Assembly: GCA_023375785.1 (NCBI GenBank)
Contig: SZWC01002378.1
Span: forward strand, 70,925 to 105,808
Source: Penium margaritaceum
Lineage: Eukaryota > Streptophyta > Zygnematophyceae > Desmidiales > Peniaceae
Length of the DNA: 34,884 bases
Reading direction: 5' to 3'
Within the stretch, counting starts at the first letter, position 1, and every line of letters begins with the position of its first letter. Positions 1 to 10,524 of the stretch are shown here, in pieces. The notes beneath the pieces are model-generated. The model ran no database searches and had not been told where the DNA came from. It worked only from the letters and a program-made list of their open reading frames with translations. The translations under genes and the position numbers were made by a program.

Positions 1-70
1 GGGGAGATTGTTGGAATGATACTCCTCACCATGGCAGGAGTGACTCCAAAAAGGAACACCAAAAAGACAA

Positions 71-140
71 GCCTTAGTGGCTTAATGGTTAATGGTGTTC
101 ACCTATAGAGGCAGGGACCCGGGTTCAAGTCCCACAAGAT
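71..140 (+). mobile_element. tRNA-derived SINE-like head (Pol III A and B boxes)
   Basis: The plus strand carries TGGCTTAATGG at 78-88, which fits the Pol III box A consensus, and GGTTCAAGTCC at 122-132, which fits box B. Their starts are 44 bases apart, as in tRNA genes and tRNA-derived SINEs. A tRNA-like T-loop is visible around TTCAAGT (124-130), but only the inner three T-stem pairs hold in canonical register, and no convincing acceptor stem or anticodon arm forms. A SINE head or decayed tRNA relic is therefore more likely than a working tRNA gene. I see no clear 3' tail or target-site duplication, so the element's right end is not defined. Confidence 0.5.
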
Positions 141-218
141 GAATTTCTGTCCTGCCTAGAGGGAGGTGGAAAATAGATGCCAGGAAGCTAGCTCAACCTC
201 CAGAGTTCCTCTTTAAGT

Positions 219-268
219 TTCTAGAAGGCAAGGTGAGGGTCCAGGAAGGTGGCACACCTTCTAGAAGG
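219..268. promoter_or_regulatory. Two heat-shock-element-like palindromes
   Basis: TTCTAGAA occurs at 219-226 and again at 259-266, where it sits in the perfect 12-base palindrome CCTTCTAGAAGG (257-268). The pattern TTCnnGAA is the tail-to-tail arrangement of heat shock factor half-sites. Two half-sites are fewer than the three or more usually needed for strong binding, so a regulatory role is only a guess. The words may simply be part of the local TCTAGA-rich repeat. Confidence 0.2.
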
Positions 269-495
269 GGTGACTTGTCCTACAAGGCATCTAGAGGTGT
301 CTTGGTCTTCTGGACACCTTCCCTCCTACTAGAAGCAAGCTGAGGAACCTAGGAAGGGGCAGAAGCTTCTAGAGGAGGGAAGGGATGCCTTCCTTTGTGG
401 GAAAAGGACAGCCTACAAGGAAGCACTCTAGAAGCCATAGAATCTGCTAGGAAGCTCCAAATCTGGCATGCTTTGGTGTTCTGGAAAGCTTGGAT

Positions 496-517
496 CAGTG
501 GCTATAAAATGCCACTG
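496..517 (+). promoter_or_regulatory. TATA-like word inside a perfect 7-base inverted repeat
   Basis: CAGTGGC (496-502) and GCCACTG (511-517) are exact reverse complements flanking TATAAAAT (503-510). TATAAAA is a good plant TATA box and lies downstream of the TCTAGA cluster, as in a retroelement or gene promoter. No transcript or coding region is recognisable downstream before the minisatellite begins at 708, so function is uncertain. Confidence 0.25.
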
Positions 518-732
518 CTTGTAGGCCTTGAGCAAGTGTTCATTCGCAGTCAATTGAGGCCAAAACTATTGCCACACTCTCTGACCAGATTTTGCAATCC
601 TTGGAACCAGTTGCCTCCATAGTTTCAGTCTCTCCAAAAACAGTTGGTGGTGTGAACCAGCCACTGCTAGGGATCCTCCAGGGTGCATACTCACCCTCAG
701 GCCAACAGGAAGTTGGGTTGGGTGATGGGAAG

Positions 733-1773
733 GAAGTTGGGCTGGAAGTTGGGTTTGAAGTTGGGATGGAAGTTGGGATGGAAGTTGGGTTGACTGTGTG
801 GCTGGAATTTTAGTTGGAAGGTGGGTTCAAAGTTGGGTTGGAAGTTGGGTTGGAAGTTGGGTTGGCCGTTGGGCTGGAAGTTGAGTTGGAAGTTGGGTTC
901 GAAGTTGGGCTGGAAGTTGGGTTTGAAGTTGGGATGGAAGTTGGGATGGAAGTTGGGTTGACTGTGTGGCTGGAAGTTTAGTTGGAAGGTGGGTTCAAAG
1001 TTGGGTTGGAAGTTGGGTTGGAAGTTGGGTTGGCCGTTGGGCTGGAAGTTGAGTTGGAAGTTGGGTTCGAAGTTGGGCTGGAAGTTGGGTTTGAAGTTGG
1101 GATGGAAGTTGGGATGGAAGTTGGGTTGACTGTGTGGCTGGAAGTTTAGTTGGAAGGTGGGTTCAAAGTTGGGTTGGAAGTTGGGTTGGAAGTTGGGTTG
1201 GCCGTTGGGCTGGAAGTTGAGTTGGAAGTTGGGTTCGAAGTTGGGCTGGAAGTTGGGTTTGAAGTTGGGATGGAAGTTGGGATGGAAGTTGGGTTGACTG
1301 TGTGGCTGGAAGTTTAGTTGGAAGGTGGGTTCAAAGTTGGGTTGGAAGTTGGGTTGGAAGTTGGGTTGGCCGTTGGGCTGGAAGTTGAGTTGGAAGTTGG
1401 GTTCGAAGTTGGGCTGGAAGTTGGGTTTGAAGTTGGGATGGAAGTTGGGATGGAAGTTGGGTTGACTGTGTGGCTGGAAGTTTAGTTGGAAGGTGGGTTC
1501 AAAGTTGGGTTGGAAGTTGGGTTGGAAGTTGGGTTGGCCGTTGGGCTGGAAGTTGAGTTGGAAGTTGGGTTCGAAGTTGGGCTGGAAGTTGGGTTTGAAG
1601 TTGGGATGGAAGTTGGGATGGAAGTTGGGTTGACTGTGTGGCTGGAAGTTTAGTTGGAAGGTGGGTTCAAAGTTGGGTTGGAAGTTGGGTTGGAAGTTGG
1701 GTTGGCCGTTGGGCTGGAAGTTGAGTTGGAAGTTGGGTTCGAAGTTGGGCTGGAAGTTGGGTTTGAAGTTGGG
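733..1773 (+). repeat. 168-base higher-order repeat block (14 x 12), about 6.2 copies
   Basis: The marker word GACTGTGTGG starts at 792, 960, 1128, 1296, 1464 and 1632, exactly 168 bases apart. Between markers the copies look identical by eye, apart from a small change in the first (GGAATTTTAG instead of GGAAGTTTAG near 804). Self-match at an offset of 168 begins at 733 and fails at about 1774. The unit is 14 twelve-mers carrying private variants such as GGCCGTTGGG and GTTCGAAG. This is the youngest part of the array; beyond it no exact higher-order copy persists for long. Confidence 0.95.
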
Positions 1774-3656
1774 GTGGAAGTTGGGTTGGGAGTTGGGTTG
1801 GAAGTTGGGTTGGAAGTTGAGTTGGAAGGATGGTTGGATGTTGGGTTGGAAGTTGGGTTAGAAGTTCGGTTGGAAGTTGTGTTGGAAGTTTGGTTGGAAG
1901 TTGGGATGGAAGTTAGGATTGCGGTTGAGAGAGAAATTATGTTGGAAGTTGGGTTGGAAGATGGGTTGGAAGTTGGGTTGCATGTTGAATTGGAAGTTGA
2001 GTTGGATGTTGGGTTGGAATTTGGGTTGGAAGACGTGTTGGAAGTTGCGTTGGAAGTTGGGTTGGAAGCTGGGTTGGAAGTTGGGTTGGAAGTTGGGTTG
2101 GAAGTTGGGATGGAAGTTGGGATGGAAGTTGGGTCAGAATTTAGGTTGGAAGTTGGATTAGAAGTTGGGTTGGAAGTTGGATTGGAACTTGGGTTGGATT
2201 TGGGTTGGAAGTTGGATTGGAACTTGGGCTGGAAGTTGGGTTTGAATTTTGGTTGGAAGTTGGGTGGAAGTTGGGATGGAGGTTGGGATGGAAGTTGGAT
2301 TGGAAGTTGAGCGGGAAGCAAGCTTGGAAGGTGGGCTGGAAGTTGGGTTGGATGTGGGGTTGGAAGTTGGGTTGGATGCTGGGTTGGAAGTTGGGTTGGA
2401 AGTTGGGCTAGAAGTTGGGATGGAGGTGGAATGGAAGTTGGGTTGGAATTTGGGTTGGAAGTTGGGCCGGAAGTTGGGTTGAAAGTTGGGTTGGAAGCTG
2501 GGTTGGAGGCAGGGCTGGAAGTTCGGGTGGAAGTTGGGTTCGAAGTTGGGTTGGAAGTTGGGTCGGAAGTTGGGATGGAAGTTATGTTGGAAGTTGGGTT
2601 AAAAGATGGGTTAAATGTTGGATTGAGAGTTGGATTCGATAATTGGTTGGATGTTGGATTGGTAGTTGGGTTGGAATTAGGGTTGAATATTGGGATGGAA
2701 ATTGGGTTGGAAGCTGGGTTGAAAGTTGGGTTGGAATTTGGGTCAGAAGTTAGGTTGGAATTTGGGCCGGAAGTTGGGTTGGAGGTTGGGTTAGACGTTG
2801 GGTTGGAAGTTGGGTTGGAAGTTGGGTTGGAAGATGGCATGAAAGTTAGATTGGAAGCTCGGTTGGAAGATGGGTTGAAAGTTGGATTGGAGGCTGGGTC
2901 GGAAGTTGGGTTGGAAGTTGGGATGGAAGCAGAGATGGAAGTTGGTTTGGGAGCTAGGTTGGAAGGTGGGTTGAATTTTGGGTTGGAACTTGGGTTGGAA
3001 GCTGGGATGCAAGTTGGGATGGTAGTTGGGTTGGAAGTTGTGTTGGAAGTTTGGTTGAAAGTTATGATAGAAGTTGGGTTGAAAGTTGGGTTGGAAATTG
3101 GGTTGGAAGTTTGGTTCGAACTAAGGATGGAAGTTGAGATGCAGTTTGGGTTGGAAGTTGGGTTGGAATTTGGGTTGGAAGTGGGATTGGAAGTTGGATT
3201 CAAAGTTGGGTTGGAAGTTGGGTTGGAATTTGGGTTGGAAGCTGGGTTGGAGGTTGGATTGGAAGTTGATTTTGAAATTGTGTTTGAATGTTGTCTGGAA
3301 GTTGGGTTGAAAGCTGGGTTGGAAGTAAGGTTGAAAGTAGGGTTGGAAGCTGGGTTGGAATCTAGGTTGGAAGTTGGTTAGGAAGTTGGGTTGGAAGTTG
3401 AGTTGGAAGTTGGGTTTGAAGTTGGGTTGGAAGTTGGGCTGGAAGCTGGGTTGGAAGTTGGGATGGAAATTGGGTTGAAAGTTGGGTTGGACATTGGGTT
3501 AGGAGTTGGGTTGGAAGTTGAATTGGACGTTGGATTGTAAGTTGAGTTGGAAGTTGGGTTGAAAGTTGGGTTGGAAGTTTGGTTGAAAGTTGCGTTGGAA
3601 GCTGGGTTATATGCTGGGTCGAACGTTGGGCTAGATGTTGTGTTGGAAGTTGGGTT

Positions 3657-6600
3657 GGGAGCTAAGTGGAATTTGGGTCGAGATTGGATTAAAAGTTGGG
3701 TTGGAAGTTGGGTTGGAAGTTGGGTTGAAAGTTGGGTTGGAAGGTGGGTTGGAAGTTGGGTTGGAATGTAGGTTGAAACTTGGGTTGGAAGTAGGGTTGC
3801 AATATGGGATGGAAGTTGGGTTGGAAGCTGGGTTGGAAGTTTGGTTGGAAGTTGGGTTGGAGGTTAAGTTGGAAATTGGTCTGAATATTGGGTTGGAAGC
3901 TGGGTTAAGGGTTGAACTGGAAGTTGGATTGGAAGTTTGGTTGGAAGCAGGGTTGGAATTTGGGTTGGAAGTGTTGTTGGAAGTTGGGTGGGAAGTTGGG
4001 TTTGATGTTGGGATGGAAGTTGGGATGGAAGTTGGGTTTGAAGCTGGGATCGAAGTTGGGATGGAAGGTGGATTGGAAGTTGGGTTGGAAGTTTGGTTGA
4101 AAGTTGGGTTGGATGTTCGAAGGGAAGTTGGGTTTGAAGTTGGGTTGGAAGTTTGATTGGAAGTTTGGTTGGAAGTTGGGTTGGAACTTGGGTTGGACAT
4201 TGAGTTGAACGTTGGGTCGAATGTTGGGTTGAAAGCTAGATAGAAAACTGGGCTGTAAGTTGGGTTGCATGTTGGGCTGGAAGTTGGATTGGAAGTTGAG
4301 AAGGAAGTTGGGTTGGAAGTTGGGTTGGATGTTGGGTTGAAAGTTGGGTTGGAAGTTGGGTTGAAAGCTGGGATGGAATGTGGGATGATGGTTGGGTTGG
4401 AACTTGGGTTGGAAGTTGGGTTGAAAGTTAGGCTAGAATTTTGGATGGAATTTGGGATGGAATTTGGGTTGGAAGGTGGGTTGGACGTTGGGTTGGAAGC
4501 TTGGTTGGAAGTGGGGCCGGAAGTTTGGATGGAAGTTGGGTTGGAAGTTGGGTTGGAAGTCTGGTTCGAAGTTGGGTTGGACGTTGGGGTGGAAGTTGAG
4601 TTTGAATTTGGGTTGAAAGTTGGGTCGGAAGTTAGGTTAAAAGTTGGGTTGAAAGTTGGGTTGTATGCTGGGTTGGAAGTTGGGCCGGAATTCGTGTTGG
4701 AAGTTGGTTTGGAAGTTGGGTAGAATTTGGGTTCAGATTGGATTGGAAGTTGGGCTGGAAGTTCGGTTGGACGTTGGGTTGGAAGTTGGGTTGCAAGTTG
4801 GGTTGGAAGCTGGGTTTGAAGTTGGGATGGAAGTTGGGATGGAAGTTGTGTTGGAAGTTGGGTTGGAAGTTGGGTTGAAAGTTTGGCTAGAAGTTGGGTT
4901 GGAAGTTGGGTTGGAAGCTGTGTTGGAAGTTGGGCTGGAAGTTGGGATGGAATTTGGGCTGGAAGTTGGGTTGGAAGTTGGGTTGGAAGCTAGGCTGGAA
5001 GTTGGGCTGGACGTATGGATGGAAGTTGGGTTGGAGGTTGTGTTAGGAGGTGGGATGGAAGCTGGGATGGAAGTTGGGTTGGATGTTGGGTTGGAAGTCG
5101 GGTTGGAATTTGGGTTGGAAGTTGGGCTGGAAGTTGGGTTGGAAGTTGGATTGGAAGCTGGGTTGGATGTTGCGATGGAAGCTAGGATGGAAGTTGGGCT
5201 CGAAGTTGGGTCGGACGGTGGGTTGGAAATGAGGTTGGAAGTTGGGTTGGAAGTTGGGTTAGATGTTGAGTTGAATGTTGGGTTGAAAGTTGGGTTGAAA
5301 CTTGGGTTGTAACTTGGGTTGGAAGCTGGGTTGTATGCTGAGTTGGAAGTTGAGCTGGAAGTTGTATTGGAAGTTGGGCTGGAAATTGGGTGGAATTTGG
5401 TATGAGATTGGATTGGAAGTTGGGTCAGAAGTTGGGTTGGAAGTTTGGTTGAAAGTTGGGTTGGAAGATGGGTTGGAAGCTGGGTTGGAACATGGGATAA
5501 AAGTTGGGTTGGATGTTTGGTTCGAAGTTGGATTGGAAGTTGGGATGGAAGTTGGGTTGGAAGTTGGCTTTGAAGTCGGGTTGGAAAATGGGTTGAAAGT
5601 TGGGTTTGAAGTTGGGTTGAACGTTGGGTTGGAAGCTGGGTTAGAATCTGGCTTGGAAGTTGGGTTGGAAGTTGGGTTGGAAGTTGGAATGGAAGCTCTA
5701 TTGGAAGTTGGGTTGGAAGTTGTGTTGGAAGTTGCGTCGGAAGTTGGGTTGGAAGTTGGGTTGGAAGTTGGATTGGAAGTTTGGTTTGAAGTCTGGTTGG
5801 AAGTTGGGCTGGAACTTGGGATGGAAGTTGGGTTGAAAGTTGGTTTGAAAATTGGGTTTAGAGGTAGGTAGAAATTTGGGTTGGAAGTTGGGTTGCATGT
5901 TGGGTTGGAAGTAGGATTGCAAGTTGGGTAGAAAGTTGGGTTGGAAGCTTGGGTTGGATGTTGGGTTGGAAGTTGGATGGGAAGTCGGTTTGGAAGTTGC
6001 GATGGAATTTGGGATAAAGGATGGGTTGGAAGTTGGGTTGGAAGTTGGGTCTAATGTTGGGCTGGAAGTTGGGATGGAAGTTGGGATGGACTTTTGGTTA
6101 GAATTTGGGTTGCAAGTTGGGTTGGAAGCTGGGTTGGAAGTGGGGCTGGAAGTTCAGATGGAAGCTGGGTTGGATGTTTGGTTGGGAGCTGGGATGGAAG
6201 CTTGGATGAATGTTGGATTGGAGGTTGGGTTGAGATTTGGGTTGGAATGTGGGCTTGACGTTGGGCTGGAAGTTGGGTTGGAAGTTGGGTTGGAAGTTGG
6301 GTTGGATGTTGGGATGGAAGTTGGGATGGGAGTTGGGTTTGATGTTGGGATGGAAGCTCGGATGGTAGTCTGGTTGAAACTTGGGTTGGACGGTGGGTTG
6401 GAAGTTGGGTTGGAAGTTGGGTTGGACGTTGGGTTGGAAGTTGGGTTGGAAATCGGGTTGGAAGTTGGTTTGCAAGTTCGGTTGGATATTGGGTTGGAAG
6501 TTGGGTTGGAAGTTGAGTTTGAAGTTAGGATGGAAGTCGGGATGGAGGTTGGGTTGGAAATTGGGTTGGAAGTTGAGTTGAAAGCTGGGTTGGAAGCTGG

Positions 6601-9600
6601 GTTGGAAGTTTGATTGGAATTTTGGTTGGAATTGTGGTTGAGATTTGGGTTGGAAGTTGGGTTGGACGTTTGGTTGAAAGTTGGATCGAATGTTGGGTTG
6701 AAAGCTAGGTAGAAATTTGGGTTGGAAGTTGGGTTGCATGTTGGGTTGGAAGTTGGGTTGGAAGTTGTATCTGAAGTTGGGGAGGAAGTTGGGTTGGAAG
6801 TTGGGATGGAAGTTGGGTTGAAAGTTGGGTTGTAAGTTGGGTTGGAGGTTGGGATGGAAGTTGGGATGAAGGCTGGGTTGTAAGTTGGATTGGAAGTTGG
6901 ATTGGAAGTTGGGATGGAAGTTGGGCTGGAATTTGGGATAGAAGTTGGATTGGAAGTTGGGTTGGGGGCTGGGATGGAAGCTGGGATGGAAATTGGGTTG
7001 GAAGTTGGGTTGGAAGTTGGGCTGGAAGTTGGGTTGGAAGTTGGGTTGGAAGTTGGGTTGGGAGTTGGGATGGAACTTGGGTTGGAAGTTGGGTTGGATG
7101 TTACTATGGAAGATGGGATGGAAGTTGGGATGGAAGTTTGGATGGAAGTTGGGATGGAAGTTGGGCTGAAAGTTGGGTCGGACGGTTGGTTGGAAGTTGG
7201 GTTGGAAGTTGTGTTGGACGTTGGGTTGGAAGCTGGGTTGGAAGTTGGGTTGGAATGTGGGTTGGAAGTTTGGTTGGAAGTTAGGTTGGAAGTTGGGTTG
7301 GAGGTTTGGATGGAAGTTGGGTTGGAAGTTGGATTAGAAGTTGGGTTGAAAGTTTGGATGGAAGTTGGGTTCGATGTTGGGATGGAAGCTGGGATGGACG
7401 TTTGGTTTGAAGTTGGGATGGAAGTTGGGATGGAGGTTGGGTTGAAAGTTGGGTTGGATGGTGGGTTGGAAGTTGGGCTGGAAGTTTGGTTGGAAGTTGG
7501 GTTGAATGTTTGGTTGGACGTTGATTTGGACGATGGGATGGAAGTTGGGATGGAAGATGGCTTTGAAATTGGGATGGAAGTTGGGATGGAAGTTCTGTTG
7601 GAAGTTGGGTTGAATGTTGGGTTGAATGTTGGGTTGGAAGTTGGGTTGGAAGTTGGGTTGGAAGTTCGGTTGGAAGTCTGGTTGGAACTTGGGTTGGAAC
7701 TTGGGTTTGAAGTTGGGATGAAAGTTGGGTTGAAAGTTGGGCAAAAATCGGGATAGACAATTGGGTTGGAAGTTGGGTTGCATGTTGGGTTAGAAGTTGG
7801 GTTGGAAGTTGGATTGGAAGTTGGGTAGGAAGTTAAGTTGGAAGTTGGAATGGAAGTTGGGTTGAAAGTTGGGTTGTAAAAGTTGGGTTGGAAGTTGGAA
7901 TGGAAGATGGGGTGAAGGTTGGGTTGGAAGTTGGGTTGGAAGTTGTGTTGGAAGTTGTGTTGGAAGTTGGGATGGAAATGGGGATGGAATTTGGGCTGGA
8001 AGTTGGGTTGGAAGTTAGGTTGGAAGCAAGGCTGAAAGTTGGGCTGGAAGTATGGATGGAAGTTGGGTTGGAAGTTGTGTTGGGAGCTGGGGTGGAAGCT
8101 GGGATGGAAGTTGGGTTGGAAGTTGGGATGGAAGTTGGGTTGGAAGTTGGGTTGGACGTTGGGTTGGAAGTTGGGTTGCACGTTGGGTTGGAAGTTGGGT
8201 TGGATGTTGGAATGGAAGCTGGGATGGATGTTGGGATGGAAGTTTGGATGGAAGTTGGGATGGAAGTTGGGCTGAAAGTTGGGTCGGACGGCGGGCTGGA
8301 AGTTGAGTTGGAAACTGGGTTGGATGTTGGGTTGGAAGTTTAGTTGGATGTTGGATTAAAAGTTGGGTTGAAAGTTGGGTTAAAAGTTGGGTTGAAAGCT
8401 GGGTTGTATGCTGAGTTGGAAATTGGGCTAGAAGTTGCGTTGGAAGTTGGGTTGGATGTTGGGTGGAATTTGGGTTGAGATTGGATTGGAAGGTGGGTTG
8501 GAAGTTTGGTTGAAGGTTGGATTGGAAGATGGGTTGGAGGTTGGGTTGGAACGTGGGTCGAAGTTGTGTTGGATGTTGGGATGGAAGTTGGATTGGAAGT
8601 TGGGATGGAAGTTGGGTTGGAAGTTGGCTTTGAAGTCGGGTTGGAAGATGGGTTGAAAATTGGGATTGAAGTTTGGTTGAACGTTCGGTTGGAAGCTGGG
8701 TTAGAAGCTGGGGTAAAAGTTGGGTTGGAAGTTGGGTTGGAATTTGGGTTGGATGCTCGAATGGAAGTTGGGACAGAAGTTACGTTTGAAGTTGGTATGG
8801 AAGTTGGGATCGAAGTTGGGTTGAAAGTGTGGTTCGAAGCTGGGTTGGAAGTTGGGTTGGAACGTGGGTTGGAAGTTGGGTTGGAAGTTGGGATGAAGTT
8901 GGGTCGGAATTTGGGATGGAAGGTGTGTTGGAAGCTGGGTTGCAAGTTCGGTTGGAAGTTTTGTTAAAAATTGAGTTGGAAGTTGGGTTGGAAGTTGGAT
9001 TAAAAGTTGGGTAGAAAGTTGGGTTGGAAGTTGCGTCGGAAGCGGGGTTGGAAGTTCGGTTGGAAGTTGGGTTGGAAGTTTGGTTGGAAGTCTGGTTGGA
9101 AGTTGGGTTGGAATTTGGGATGGAAGTTGAGTTGAAAGTTGGGTTGAAAGTTGGGTTGACAGATAGGTAGACATTTGGGCTAGAAGTTGGGTTGCATGTT
9201 GGGTTGGAGGTTGGATTGGAAATTGGGTAGAAAACTCGGTTGGAAGCTGTGTTGGATGTTGGGTTGAAAGTTGGGTGGGAAGCTGGGTTGGAAGTTCGGA
9301 TGGATTTTGGGATGAAGGTTGGGTTCCAAAATGGGTTGGAAGTTGGGTTGAAAGTTGAGCCAGAAGTTGGGTTGGAAGTTGGGTTGGAAGCTGGGTTGGA
9401 AGTGGGATTGGAAGTTTGGATGGAAGTTGGGTTGGAAGTTGGGTTGGGAGTTGGGATGGAAGCTGGGATGGAGGTTGGGTTGGAAGTTGAGTTGGAATGT
9501 GGGCTGGAAGTTGAGCTAGAAGTTGGGTTGGAAGCTGGGTTGGATGTTGGGTTGGAGGTTGGGTTGGATTTGCAGTTGGATATTGGGCTGGAAGTTGGGA

Positions 9601-10524
9601 TGGAAGTTGGGTTTGAAGTTTGGATGGAAGTTGGGATGGACGTTGGGTTGGAAGTTGGGTTGGAAGTTGAGTTGAAAGTTGGGTTGGAAGTTGGGCTGGA
9701 AGTTTGGTTGGAAATTTGGTTGGAAGTTTGGTTGAGAGTTGGGTTGGAAAATGGTTTGGAAGTTTTGGTTGAAAGTTGGGTTGAAAGTTGGGTTGAAAGC
9801 TGTGTAGAAATTTTGGTTGGAAGTCGGGTAGCATGTTGGGTTGGAAGCTGGGTTGGAAGTTGGATCTGAAGTTGGGTAAGAAGTTGGATTGGAAGTTGGA
9901 ATGGAAGTTGGGTTGAAAGCTGGGTTGTATGTTGGGTTGGAAGTTGGGATGGAAGTTGGGATGAAGGTTATGTTGGAACTTGGGTTGGAAGTTGGGTTGG
10001 AAGTTTGATTGGAAGTTGGGATGGACGTTAAGATGGAATTTAAGTTGGAAGTTGGGCTGGAAGTTGGGTTGGAAGCGGGGTTGAAAGTTGGACAGGAAAT
10101 TCGGATGGAAGTTGGGTTAGAAGTGGGGTTGGGAGTTGGGATGGAAGCTGAGATGGAAATTGGGTTGTGAGCTGGGTTTGAAGTTGGGTTTGAAGTTGAG
10201 CTCGAAGTTGGGTTGGAAATTGGGTTGGAATTTGGGTTGAAAGTTGGGATGGAAGTTAGGAGGGAAGTTGGGTTTGGAGTTGGGATGGAAGCTGGGATGG
10301 AAGTTGGGTTGAAAGTTGGGTTGGAGAGTGTGTTTGAAGCTGGGTGGGAAGTTGGGTTGGACGTTGGGTTTGAAGTTGAGTTGGATTCTGGATTGAAAGT
10401 TGGGTTGGAATTTAAGTTGTAAGTTTTGTTGGAAGCAAGGTTGTGTGAAGAGTTGGAAGTTGGGCTGGAAGTCGTGTTGGATGTTGGGTTGGAAGTTGGG
10501 TGGAATTTCGGTTGAGATTGGATT
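3657..10524 (+). repeat. Five copies of a diverged segment marked by a shared 34-base unit
   Basis: At 3657-3690, 4711-4744, 5381-5414, 8454-8487 and 10491-10524 three consecutive 12-base units are shortened to 34 bases. They carry a common core of the type GAATTTGGGTTGAGATTGG. The upstream 60-100 bases are also similar in several copies, for example the word TATGCTG near 3611, 4665, 5333 and 8407. A shared two-base deficit at five places is hard to get independently, so these are descendants of one ancestral higher-order unit now spaced irregularly (670 to 3072 bases). Confidence 0.75.
4230..9850 (+). repeat. Recurrent marker segment containing GTTGGGTTGCATGTTGGG
   Basis: A segment with a TAGA-containing unit followed by GTTGGGTTGCATGTTGGG recurs near 4230, 5870, 6695, 7740 and 9155, with a more diverged copy near 9790. 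A further, weaker relative lies near 11140. It tends to follow another marker (a GGTTGGATGTT run followed by GTTGGGTCGGACGG-type words) by roughly 370-410 bases, seen near 6297/6693, 7365/7739 and 10733/11142. These conserved spacings support an old composite higher-order unit. Positions are approximate and read by eye. Confidence 0.55.

Larger units (their letters stand above)
141..707. other. Non-array left flank, TCTAGA-rich, no recognisable gene
   Basis: This stretch lies between the SINE-like head and the minisatellite. Short open frames (for example 395-622) show no family I recognise. The TCTAGA hexamer occurs five times in about 215 bases (220, 260, 290, 368, 427), often embedded in CTTCTAGAAGG-like words, and similar CTAGGAAG words are interspersed. 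It could be part of an LTR or other non-coding transposon DNA, but no LTR ends, primer-binding site or polypurine tract is visible. Confidence 0.4.

Noticed and set aside
71..140. Functional tRNA gene
   Set aside because: A and B boxes fit, but acceptor and anticodon stems do not form and the T-stem is only partly paired. A SINE head or relic is a better description.
395..813. Small proteins at 395-622 and 592-813
   Set aside because: No recognisable domain, and the second runs into the minisatellite. Length is within chance expectation.
2431..3381. Plus-strand EVGL-repeat frames as structural or repeat proteins
   Set aside because: Same artefact of the minisatellite. Frames end at random variants, lack any non-repeat domain, and have no promoter or splice context.
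6154..8181. 675-codon open frame on the minus strand (NPTS repeats), and similar ones at 1650-3203 and 12790-14256
   Set aside because: The 12-base unit has no stop codon in any of six frames and its length is a multiple of three, so long frames are expected by chance. Plus-strand and other minus-strand frames overlap the same bases, and substitutions show no codon preference I can see.
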